5,714 bases of DNA from an uncultured bacterium (GTDB taxonomy: Bacteria > Actinomycetota > Coriobacteriia > Coriobacteriales > Coriobacteriaceae): NCBI GenBank assembly GCA_905215815.1, contig CAJMRN010000097.1, forward strand, positions 1-5,714, given 5' to 3'. The translations under genes and the position numbers were made by a program. Within the stretch, counting starts at the first letter, position 1, and each line of letters begins with the position of its first letter. The notes under the pieces are model-generated. The model was not told the DNA's origin and ran no database searches. It worked only from the letters and a program-made list of their open reading frames with translations. Shown one piece after another: positions 1-5,714 of this stretch.

Positions 1-891
1 GCCGTAGCCGCCATAGGTGTCGACGATGATCTTGCGGCCGGTCAGGCCCGTGTCGCCCATGGGGCCACCCACGACAAAGCGGCCGGTGGGGTTCACATAG
101 ATGTCGGCGCTATCCCACGGCATGTTCTCGGCAGCCATGACGGGCGCGATGACATGCTCGATGAGGTCGCCCTTGATCTTGCCCATGTCCTCAATTTCGG
201 CAGCGTGCTGCGTGGAGATGACGATGGTCGTGACCTCGACGGGCTTGCCGTCCTCGTAGCGCACGGTGACCTGGGTCTTGCCGTCGGGGCGCAGATAGGC
301 CAGGGTGCCGTCGTGGCGCACGGCTGCCAGGCGCTCGGCCAGGCGGCTTGCCAGGTAGTGCGGCATGGGCATGAGGGTCTTGGTCTCGTTGGAGGCGTAG
401 CCGAACATCATGCCCTGGTCGCCGGCGCCGATCAGGTCGATCGGGTCGGTGGTAGCGCCGGTCTGGGTCTCAAACGACTCGTCGACGCCCTGGGCGATAT
501 CGGGGGACTGCTCGTGGATGAGGCTCATGACACCGCAGGTATCGCAGTCAAAGCCAAACTTGGCGCGGTTGTAGCCGATGCGGCGGATGACGCCGCGGGC
601 AATCTCCTGCACGTCAACGTATGCCTGGGTGCGGATCTCGCCGGCGACGATGACGGTGCCGGTGGTCACGAGGGTCTCGCAGGCGCAGCGGACGTTTTCC
701 ACGTTGGCGGGCACGCCGTTGGGCGCAATATAGCCCTGCTCCTGCAGCTCTATTTCTTTGGCGAGGATTGCGTCGAGGACGGCATCGCTGATCTGGTCGG
801 CGATCTTATCGGGATGGCCTTCGGTCACCGACTCCGACGTAAACACAAAGGACCCCTGCTGGGGCGGGATGGAACGAAGTTCTTCTGACAT
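1..891 (-). CDS. metK: S-adenosylmethionine synthetase (methionine adenosyltransferase), 3' end missing
   Basis: This cytosolic enzyme makes S-adenosylmethionine from L-methionine and ATP, releasing phosphate and pyrophosphate; SAM is the main methyl donor. The visible 297 residues contain GHPDK (residues 25-29, with the family's catalytic His and Mg-binding Asp), GAGDQGMMFGYA (155-166) and the GGPMGDTGLTGRK segment (275-287), whose Arg-Lys pair binds substrate phosphates in the family. The reading frame runs off the left edge just after VDTYGG, so roughly the last 100 residues, including the GGGAFSGKD loop, lie outside. The start at 891 is chosen because AAGGA sits 5 nt upstream and the protein then begins about a dozen residues before the conserved FTSESV. 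It is transcribed divergently from gltX. The leader contains a GC-rich hairpin (914-940) that might have a regulatory role. Nothing in the visible part looks broken. Confidence 0.97.
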   Translation of the reverse strand, partial: MSEELRSIPPQQGSFVFTSESVTEGHPDKIADQISDAVLDAILAKEIELQEQGYIAPNGVPANVENVRCACETLVTTGTVIVAGEIRTQAYVDVQEIARGVIRRIGYNRAKFGFDCDTCGVMSLIHEQSPDIAQGVDESFETQTGATTDPIDLIGAGDQGMMFGYASNETKTLMPMPHYLASRLAERLAAVRHDGTLAYLRPDGKTQVTVRYEDGKPVEVTTIVISTQHAAEIEDMGKIKGDLIEHVIAPVMAAENMPWDSADIYVNPTGRFVVGGPMGDTGLTGRKIIVDTYGGYG

Positions 892-909
892 GATTGTCCT
901 TTCAAAAAC

Positions 910-940
910 GTGTCCCGGCGACCGTTACCATTCCGCCGGG
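910..940 (-). promoter_or_regulatory. GC-rich hairpin in the metK 5' leader
   Basis: On the plus strand CCCGGCG (914-920) and CGCCGGG (934-940) form a perfect 7-bp inverted repeat around a 13-nt loop. In the metK transcript the stem is followed after 5 nt by five U (904-908) and then by the Shine-Dalgarno, so it is placed like a weak attenuator or a structure next to the ribosome site. The 3' arm plus its next four bases could also pair with GUGCCC from 953-958, giving a competing fold if transcription starts far enough upstream. I could not match it to a named SAM riboswitch class. The hairpin is seen in the sequence; a regulatory role is inferred. Confidence 0.4.
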
Positions 941-958
941 CTCTGTATGCAAGGGCAC

Positions 959-964
959 ATCATA
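959..964 (-). promoter_or_regulatory. metK: Possible metK -10 box (TATGAT)
   Basis: Read on the minus strand, TATGAT matches the sigma-70-type -10 consensus at five of six positions. It would start transcription about 60 nt before the metK start codon. No convincing -35 hexamer lies 16-18 nt further upstream; TGTGAA at 16 nt is poor. The call is therefore weak, and a start further upstream, inside or beyond the palindrome, is possible. Confidence 0.25.
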
Positions 965-1000
965 TCGCGTAAAACCAACATTCACACCCTTTCCGCACCT

Positions 1001-1085
1001 ACTCATTGGGGACAGACTTAAATGACCAGCCGAAGGAACATTCCGGCATTTGGAGACTGGTCATTTAAGTCTGTCCCCAATGAGT
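1001..1085. repeat. Perfect 29-bp inverted repeat with 27-nt loop (REP/MITE-like element)
   Basis: The arm at 1001-1029 is the exact reverse complement of the arm at 1057-1085, with no mismatch over 29 bp. The 27-nt centre (1030-1056) contains a small bulged stem, CCGAA with TTCCGG. The outer part of each arm carries TCATTGGGGACA or its complement. The element lies between two divergently transcribed genes, where a terminator would not be expected, and neither side of the stem is followed by a T-tract. I infer a dispersed palindromic element of the REP or MITE type, possibly moved by an IS200-like Y1 (RAYT) transposase encoded elsewhere; no transposase is present in this window. The palindrome itself is certain, its class is not. 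Confidence 0.85.
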
Positions 1086-1101
1086 GTGTCCCCAATGACT
1101 G
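1072..1101 (+). repeat. Two tandem 15-bp units overlapping the palindrome's right arm
   Basis: TGTCCCCAATGAGTG (1072-1086) is followed immediately by TGTCCCCAATGACTG (1087-1101), with one mismatch. The first unit is the end of the right palindrome arm plus one base, so the second is an extra copy of the element's terminus outside the symmetrical part. With the inverted copy at 1003-1014, the 12-mer TGTCCCCAATGA occurs three times within about 100 bp. This suggests nested insertion, slippage, or a terminus recognised as a unit. Confidence 0.75.
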
Positions 1102-1139
1102 AGTCGGTGCCCTTTGTGCGGAGGTGGGCATTGTTGCTT

Positions 1140-1145
1140 TATACT
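1140..1145 (+). promoter_or_regulatory. gltX: Candidate gltX -10 box (TATACT)
   Basis: TATACT matches the -10 consensus at five of six positions and lies 40 nt before the gltX start codon, giving an expected leader of about 30-35 nt. The -35 is not clear: TTGTGC at 1114-1119 would need a 20-nt spacer, longer than usual. The repeat ends at 1101, only just upstream of the expected -35 region, so the element abuts the promoter without obviously breaking it. Confidence 0.4.
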
Positions 1146-1185
1146 GGTGCGGTTAGACATCCATCCTGCAATCGAGGAGATTTCC

Positions 1186-2661
1186 ATGGCATCAGACGTT
1201 CGCGTCCGCTTTGCACCCTCACCGACGGGCAAGCTGCACATCGGCGGCGCCCGCACCGCTATCTATAACTGGGCTTTTGCCCGCGCAAACGGCGGCACGT
1301 TCATCCTGCGCATCGACGACACCGACCCCACCCGTTCCACCGACGAGAACACGCAGATCATCCTGCGCGCCATGCGTTGGCTGGGCCTGGACTGGGACGA
1401 GGGCCCCGAGGTGGGCGGCGACTTTGGCCCCTATGCCCAGACCGAGCGCCTGGACCTGTACAAGCAGGCCGCCCAGCAGCTTTGGGACGAGGGCAAGGCA
1501 TATCCCTGCTTCTGCACCAAGGAGCAGCTCGAGGCCGATCGCAAGGCCGCGCAGGAGCGCAAGGACCCCTTCCAGGGCTATCAGCGCCGTTGCCGCGATC
1601 TGGATCCCGAGGAGGCACGCCGCCGCATCGAGGCCGGCGAGCCCTACGTCCTGCGCATCAAGGTGCCCGAGGACCGCGGCGACGTCGTCATCCACGATGC
1701 CGTCCACGGCGAGGTGACCTTCGATGCCAAGGAGCTCGACGACTTTGTCATCTTCCGCTCCGACGGCACGCCCACATACAACTTCGCGACCGTCGTCGAC
1801 GACGCCATGATGAAGATCACCCACGTCATCCGCGGCGATGACCACCTTTCCAATACTCCGCGCCAGGTCATGGTCTACGAGGCCCTCGGCGCGCCCGTGC
1901 CCACGTTCGCCCATATCTCCATGATTCTGGGCGCCGACGGCAAGAAGCTCTCCAAGCGCCATGGCGCCACCTCGGTGGAGGAGTACCGCGATGCCGGCTA
2001 CCTGCCTGACGCGTTCGTCAACTATCTGGCGCTGCTTGGCTGGTCGCTCGACGGCGAGACCACGATCATCCCGCGCGATGTCCTGGCCAGCAAGTTCTCG
2101 CTTGACCGCATTTCCAAGAACCCGGCGACCTTCGACCCCAAGAAGCTCGACTGGGTCAATGCCGAGTACATCAACGGCATGTCCGACGCCCAGTTTGCCG
2201 ATGAGATCATGGTCCCCGAGCTGCACGAGGCCGGCATGATCGAGGGCAACGTCGAGTACGGCGAGGACTGGATCGACGCGCTTGCCTCCATCGTTAAGCC
2301 GCGTACCAAGATGCCGGCCGACGCCGTGATCGTCGCCGCCCCCATCTTTGCCACGGCCGAGACGCTCGAGTATGACGAGAAGTCCGTCAATAAGGGCCTG
2401 GCCAAGGAGGGCATGGGTGCCATTCTGGACGCCGCCAAGGCCGCGCTTGAGGGTGTTACCGAGTGGACGGCCGCCAACATCGACGCCGCACTTGAGCCGC
2501 TGCCCGAGCAGATGGACCTCAAGAAGCGCGTGGTGTTCCAGGCTGTGCGCGTCGCCGTCTGCGGCAACATGGTGAGCCCTCCGCTGGGCGAGACCATGGC
2601 GCTCGTCGGCCGCGACGATTGCCTGGCGCGTATCGACCGCGCCCGCACGATGGCGCTGTAA
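1186..2661 (+). CDS. gltX: Glutamyl-tRNA synthetase
   Basis: This cytosolic class I aminoacyl-tRNA synthetase charges tRNA-Glu with glutamate using ATP. At 491 residues it has the usual family length. The N-terminal Rossmann catalytic domain opens with RFAPSPTGKLHIGG, the HIGH-type motif being HIGG at 18-21. The second signature is KLSKR at 254-258 (the KMSKS equivalent), preceded by the family-typical RGDDHLSNTPRQ. C108, C110 and C136 resemble the zinc site of the E. coli enzyme's tRNA acceptor-binding region. The C-terminal part, from about residue 320, is the helical anticodon-binding region. The start at 1186 is chosen because GAGGAGA lies 5 nt upstream and the conserved N-terminus follows directly; the ATG at 1114 would add 24 unrelated residues and lie upstream of the candidate promoter. 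In bacteria lacking GlnRS this enzyme also mischarges tRNA-Gln for GatCAB; whether that holds here cannot be seen. It is followed by a terminator, so it is probably transcribed alone. Confidence 0.98.
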   Translation: MASDVRVRFAPSPTGKLHIGGARTAIYNWAFARANGGTFILRIDDTDPTRSTDENTQIILRAMRWLGLDWDEGPEVGGDFGPYAQTERLDLYKQAAQQLWDEGKAYPCFCTKEQLEADRKAAQERKDPFQGYQRRCRDLDPEEARRRIEAGEPYVLRIKVPEDRGDVVIHDAVHGEVTFDAKELDDFVIFRSDGTPTYNFATVVDDAMMKITHVIRGDDHLSNTPRQVMVYEALGAPVPTFAHISMILGADGKKLSKRHGATSVEEYRDAGYLPDAFVNYLALLGWSLDGETTIIPRDVLASKFSLDRISKNPATFDPKKLDWVNAEYINGMSDAQFADEIMVPELHEAGMIEGNVEYGEDWIDALASIVKPRTKMPADAVIVAAPIFATAETLEYDEKSVNKGLAKEGMGAILDAAKAALEGVTEWTAANIDAALEPLPEQMDLKKRVVFQAVRVAVCGNMVSPPLGETMALVGRDDCLARIDRARTMAL

Positions 2662-2684
2662 CAGTCGCGCAAACGCATGTATCC

Positions 2685-2719
2685 GAGCCCCGCTCACCAC
2701 GAGTGGGGCTCTTGTTTCT
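2685..2719 (+). terminator. Rho-independent terminator after gltX
   Basis: GAGCCCCGCTC (2685-2695) pairs with GAGTGGGGCTC (2701-2711) as an 11-bp stem with a single G-U pair around the 5-nt loop ACCAC. It is followed by TTGTTTCT, an interrupted T-rich tract. It starts 23 nt after the gltX stop codon. The stem is strong but the T-tract is imperfect, so some readthrough into priA is possible. Confidence 0.85.
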
Positions 2720-2750
2720 AAAGACGTATGGGGTGGGAGGTACAGAGACC

Positions 2751-5204
2751 ATGGCCGAGCAACTGTCGCTGTTTGGTTCGCCTGAGCCTAAGCAGGCTTC
2801 CGTAAAGCCTGTCCGCACGGCCGAGCAGGCCAAGCCCGCGCCTGCGCCCGAGCCCACGGCCGCCTACGCGAGCGTGGTCCTCGACATTCCCACCCGTGCG
2901 CTGTCCGAGCCTTTTGCCTACGGCATTCCGCGGTCTCTTGCCAACGAGGCCCAGATCGGCTCCACTGTCCTAGTTCATTTTGGCAACCGTGCGGCCGCGG
3001 GCTATATCGTCGACATTGCGTCTGGGCTGGGCGAGTTGCAAGGCAACAACGCCCTCGACCCCTCGCGCGTCAAGCCCATCGAGGCCATCCTCAGCAAACC
3101 GCTCTTTGGCGTCGAGGCCGCCCGCATTGCGCGTTGGATGAGCCGCGAGTATGTCGCGACGCTTTCCGAATGCTTGCGCCTGTTTTTGCCTCCGGGTGGC
3201 AGCCCGCGTGTCGTTAAGGGCGATGACGGGGCGTGGACGGTCGAGCGTCCCGCCGTCAAGCCTATCCAAAACCGCTGGGTGATGCTTACGCCCGAGGGCT
3301 TTGACTATACGCCGCCCAAGACCGCAGTTCGCCAGCGTCAGCTCATCGAGGCGCTCCAGTGCGGACCGGTCACGACGCGCGACCTCAATTTGCTCTACAA
3401 CAGTATGTCGGCGACCATCAAGGCGCTCGAAAAACGCGGCGTCGTGGTGGTGGAGGAGCGCCGTGCCTGGCGCGGTTGCAGCGAGCAGACTACGCTGTCC
3501 TCGGCAAGCGGTAAAGCGCCGGTCGCACTTACGAACGGCCAGCAGCAGGCGCTCGCGCAGATTGAGCGCGCTCGCCTGGATGCGCACGGCGACGTAGTCC
3601 TTGTCGACGGCGTCACCGGATCCGGTAAAACCGAGGTCTACCTCTCCGCTATCGAGCGCGTGCTCGAGGCCGGCCGTTCAGCGTGCGTGCTTGTGCCCGA
3701 GATCTCGCTGACGGCCCAAACCGTCGGCCGCTTCCGCTCGCGCTTTGGCGAGACGGTTGCGGTGTTCCATTCGCGCCTTTCGGCCGGTGAGCGCCTAGAC
3801 CAGTGGGATATGGTCGCCAGCGGTGCCGCACGCGTGGTCGTGGGCGCCCGCTCGGCGCTCTTTTGCCCGCTCAGCGACCTGGGCCTCATCATCATCGACG
3901 AGGAGCACGAGACCAGCTACAAGCAGGGTTCCAGCCCGCGCTACCATGCGCGCGAGGTGGCGGCCGAGATGGCGCGTCGCTATCGCTGCCCGCTCGTGTT
4001 GGGCTCGGCTACGCCTTCTGCCGAGGCCCTCGACCGCTGCCGCCGTGGCACGTTCAACGGTGTCACTTGGACACGCGTCGAGATGCCCGAGCGCCCGGGA
4101 CACGCCGTGCTGCCCGAGGTTCGCATTGCCGACCTGCGCCGCGAGTTCTCGCACGGCAGCCGCTCCATGTTCTCAATACCGCTGATGGAAGGCTTGGATC
4201 GCGTGGTCGAGCGTCGCGAGAAGGCCGTGCTGCTGCACAACCGCCGCGGTTTTGCGCCGTTTTTGATGTGCCGCGAGTGCGGCTGCGTCCCCACCTGCAA
4301 CCACTGCTCCACCGCGCTCACGTATCACGAGCGCACGCATTCGTTGCAGTGCCATACCTGCGGTTCGTCCTGGCGCGTGCAGCCCTATCCGGCGCCCACG
4401 AGCCGTTGCCCCAAATGCGGCAGTCGCTACCTGGCAAAAATGGGCCTAGGCACGCAGCAGATCGAGGACGCCTTGCGCCAGATGCTGCCCGAGGATGTCG
4501 CCATCATTCGCATGGACGCCGATTCCACGCGTGGCAAGGACGCGCACAAGAAGTTGCTTGAACAGTTCGATGCCGCCGATTGCGCGGTGCTGCTGGGCAC
4601 CCAGATGATCGCCAAGGGCCTCGACTTTCCCGAGGTTACCCTTGTGGGCGTGGTTAATGCCGACTTTGCATTAAAGCTACCCGATTTTAGAGCGGGGGAG
4701 CGCGCTTACGATTTGCTGGAGCAGGTCGCCGGCCGTGCCGGGCGCGGCGATCGCCCTGGCGAGGTCATTATCCAGACCTATCTGCCCGAGGACCCGGTCA
4801 TTCGCGCCGTTGCCGAGCATGATCGCTCGATCTTTACCGACTACGACTTGGACCAGCGTCGCGAAGCGCTGTATCCGCCGTTTGTGCGCCTGGTTAACAT
4901 TTTGGTGTGGTCGGCGAATCGTGACGAGGCGCAGGATTACATTGGGCGTATCGCAAAGTTGCTCAAGCGCCGCTGGCACGCCGCCGCGCCTGATTTTTTG
5001 CGGGTGGGGAGCGCTGTGCCGCAGGTGCTGGGCCCGGCTTCGTGTGTAATCGAGAGAGCCAAGGACCGTTATCGCTTCCACCTGCTTGTGAAGTCGCCCG
5101 TGGGGTACCATGTCTCTGACGATATCGACGCCTGCCTCAAAGAGGTGGGCTCCGTGCGCGGCGTGAGCGTGAGCGTTGACGTCGACGCCTATGATTTGAT
5201 GTAA
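2751..5204 (+). CDS. priA: Primosomal protein N' (PriA), replication restart 3'-5' helicase
   Basis: PriA is a superfamily 2 DNA helicase that recognises stalled forks and D-loops and starts reloading of the replicative helicase. The protein has 817 residues. An N-terminal extension (about 1-40) is rich in Pro, Ala and Lys and contains QLSLF at 4-8. The 3'-end-binding domain follows from about residue 42 (VVLDIPTRALSEPFAY). Walker A is GVTGSGKT (287-294) and the Walker B/DEAH box is DEEH (383-386). The zinc region has four Cys pairs (507/510, 516/519, 534/537, 553/556). Helicase motifs GTQMIAKGLDFP (616-627) and QVAGRAGRG (658-666) follow, then the C-terminal domain. The start at 2751 is chosen because GGGAGGT lies 9 nt upstream; the longer frame from 2619 would read through the gltX terminator. 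def begins 18 nt downstream, so the two are probably cotranscribed. No clear promoter is seen between the terminator and the start. All catalytic motifs are intact. Confidence 0.97.
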   Translation: MAEQLSLFGSPEPKQASVKPVRTAEQAKPAPAPEPTAAYASVVLDIPTRALSEPFAYGIPRSLANEAQIGSTVLVHFGNRAAAGYIVDIASGLGELQGNNALDPSRVKPIEAILSKPLFGVEAARIARWMSREYVATLSECLRLFLPPGGSPRVVKGDDGAWTVERPAVKPIQNRWVMLTPEGFDYTPPKTAVRQRQLIEALQCGPVTTRDLNLLYNSMSATIKALEKRGVVVVEERRAWRGCSEQTTLSSASGKAPVALTNGQQQALAQIERARLDAHGDVVLVDGVTGSGKTEVYLSAIERVLEAGRSACVLVPEISLTAQTVGRFRSRFGETVAVFHSRLSAGERLDQWDMVASGAARVVVGARSALFCPLSDLGLIIIDEEHETSYKQGSSPRYHAREVAAEMARRYRCPLVLGSATPSAEALDRCRRGTFNGVTWTRVEMPERPGHAVLPEVRIADLRREFSHGSRSMFSIPLMEGLDRVVERREKAVLLHNRRGFAPFLMCRECGCVPTCNHCSTALTYHERTHSLQCHTCGSSWRVQPYPAPTSRCPKCGSRYLAKMGLGTQQIEDALRQMLPEDVAIIRMDADSTRGKDAHKKLLEQFDAADCAVLLGTQMIAKGLDFPEVTLVGVVNADFALKLPDFRAGERAYDLLEQVAGRAGRGDRPGEVIIQTYLPEDPVIRAVAEHDRSIFTDYDLDQRREALYPPFVRLVNILVWSANRDEAQDYIGRIAKLLKRRWHAAAPDFLRVGSAVPQVLGPASCVIERAKDRYRFHLLVKSPVGYHVSDDIDACLKEVGSVRGVSVSVDVDAYDLM

Positions 5205-5222
5205 CAACCCGAAAGGATGGCC

Positions 5223-5714
5223 ATGGAAGCCAACGGAATCGTACTTTCGCCCGATCCTCGTCTGCGTCAGGAGTGCGCCGTCATCGAGGAGATCACCCCG
5301 GCGATCGAGGCACTCGCCGAGAAGATGAAGAAGATGATGTTCGAGAACGGCGGTTGCGGCCTGGCTGCTCCGCAGATCGGCGAGCTCATTCAGCTCGTCA
5401 CCATCGACTGCGACTACAGCGACAAGAACGACTACGATCCGTACGTGCTCATCAATCCCGTCATTGTTGAGCAGAGCGACCATCTGGTGCCGTTTAGCGA
5501 GGGCTGCCTGTCCATCCCCGGCATTAGCTGCGAGATCGAGCGTCCCGATCATGTCGTCGTCGAGGCGTATGACCTGGATGCCAACCTGATTCGCTACGAG
5601 GCATCGGGCGATCTGTTCTGCGTGTGCCTGCAGCACGAGATCGATCACCTGCACGGCAACACCATGTTCGAGCGACTGAAGCCCATGCAGAGGCTCAAGG
5701 CCGTCAAGGAGTAC
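5223..5714 (+). CDS. def: Peptide deformylase, 3' end missing
   Basis: Peptide deformylase is a metalloenzyme that removes the N-formyl group from the initiator Met of new proteins at the ribosome, allowing later Met removal. The three signature motifs are present: GCGLAAPQ (44-51), EGCLS (93-97) and HEIDH (138-142). The metal ligands are thus C95, H138 and H142, with E139 as the catalytic acid/base. The 164 visible residues cover all motifs; only a short C-terminal tail lies beyond the right edge. The start at 5223 is preferred because AAGGA (5213-5217) then has a 5-nt spacing. An in-frame ATG at 5217 would add two residues but overlaps that Shine-Dalgarno. The gene follows priA by 18 nt, a common pairing that is often continued by fmt, which might lie just beyond the window. 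Confidence 0.96.
   Translation, partial: MEANGIVLSPDPRLRQECAVIEEITPAIEALAEKMKKMMFENGGCGLAAPQIGELIQLVTIDCDYSDKNDYDPYVLINPVIVEQSDHLVPFSEGCLSIPGISCEIERPDHVVVEAYDLDANLIRYEASGDLFCVCLQHEIDHLHGNTMFERLKPMQRLKAVKEY

Noticed and set aside
154..888. A 244-codon plus-strand open frame opposite metK
   Set aside because: It is the antisense shadow of metK, with biased Gly/Ala/Val/Asp composition and no domain.
1001..1085. The palindrome as a bidirectional terminator
   Set aside because: The flanking genes diverge from it, and neither side has the T-tract expected of a Rho-independent terminator.
1114..1185. Upstream ATG extending gltX by 24 residues
   Set aside because: It lies upstream of the candidate -10 box, and the conserved N-terminus begins right after the ATG at 1186, which has GAGGAGA at proper spacing.
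1050..1268. Small open frames reading through the palindrome on both strands
   Set aside because: They consist of translated repeat sequence (such as HWGQT) running into gltX in the wrong frame, with no sign of coding selection.
1219..2700. A 493-codon open frame on the minus strand across gltX
   Set aside because: It is antisense to a complete gltX with all signature motifs. High-GC codon use leaves long stop-free antisense frames, and the translation has low-complexity, Ala/Gly/Leu/Val-rich composition with no recognisable domain.
2619..2750. Upstream extension of the priA frame into the end of gltX, adding 44 residues
   Set aside because: The added stretch would translate the terminator hairpin, lacks PriA-like sequence, and the ATG at 2751 has a good Shine-Dalgarno.
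4677..5654. A 325-codon minus-strand open frame spanning the end of priA and most of def
   Set aside because: It runs antisense through two genes with intact motifs and across their short spacer; composition is shadow-like and no family is recognised.

Overview
This window is ordinary housekeeping chromosome from a high-GC bacterium. The coding parts are strongly G/C-biased at third codon positions. Gene content and protein style fit an actinobacterium, and my best guess is a gut Coriobacteriia (Collinsella-like) genome. That guess rests on the look of the proteins and on the intergenic repeat; it has not been checked by a search.

Layout: (1) Positions 1-891, minus strand, hold most of metK (S-adenosylmethionine synthetase), with its C-terminus cut off by the left edge. 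(2) Positions 892-1185 are the divergent spacer between metK and gltX. It holds a GC-rich hairpin in the metK leader, a perfect 29-bp inverted repeat with an adjoining 15-bp tandem repeat (probably a REP/MITE-like dispersed element), and a candidate gltX promoter. (3) Positions 1186-2661, plus strand, are gltX (glutamyl-tRNA synthetase), complete, followed by a Rho-independent terminator at 2685-2719. (4) Positions 2751-5204, plus strand, are priA (primosomal replication restart helicase), complete. It has a proline/alanine-rich N-terminal extension carrying a QLSLF sequence that looks like a sliding-clamp-binding motif. (5) Positions 5223-5714, plus strand, are def (peptide deformylase), cut by the right edge.

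The genes serve core functions: SAM supply, tRNA-Glu charging, restart of stalled replication forks, and removal of the formyl group from new proteins. priA and def are 18 nt apart and very probably one operon, a common bacterial pairing. gltX is set apart from them by the terminator, and metK is transcribed away from all of them. I found no previously undescribed multi-gene system, CRISPR array, RNA gene or transposase gene. The points most worth a second look are the putative clamp-binding tail on PriA, the palindromic repeat element, and the metK leader hairpin.
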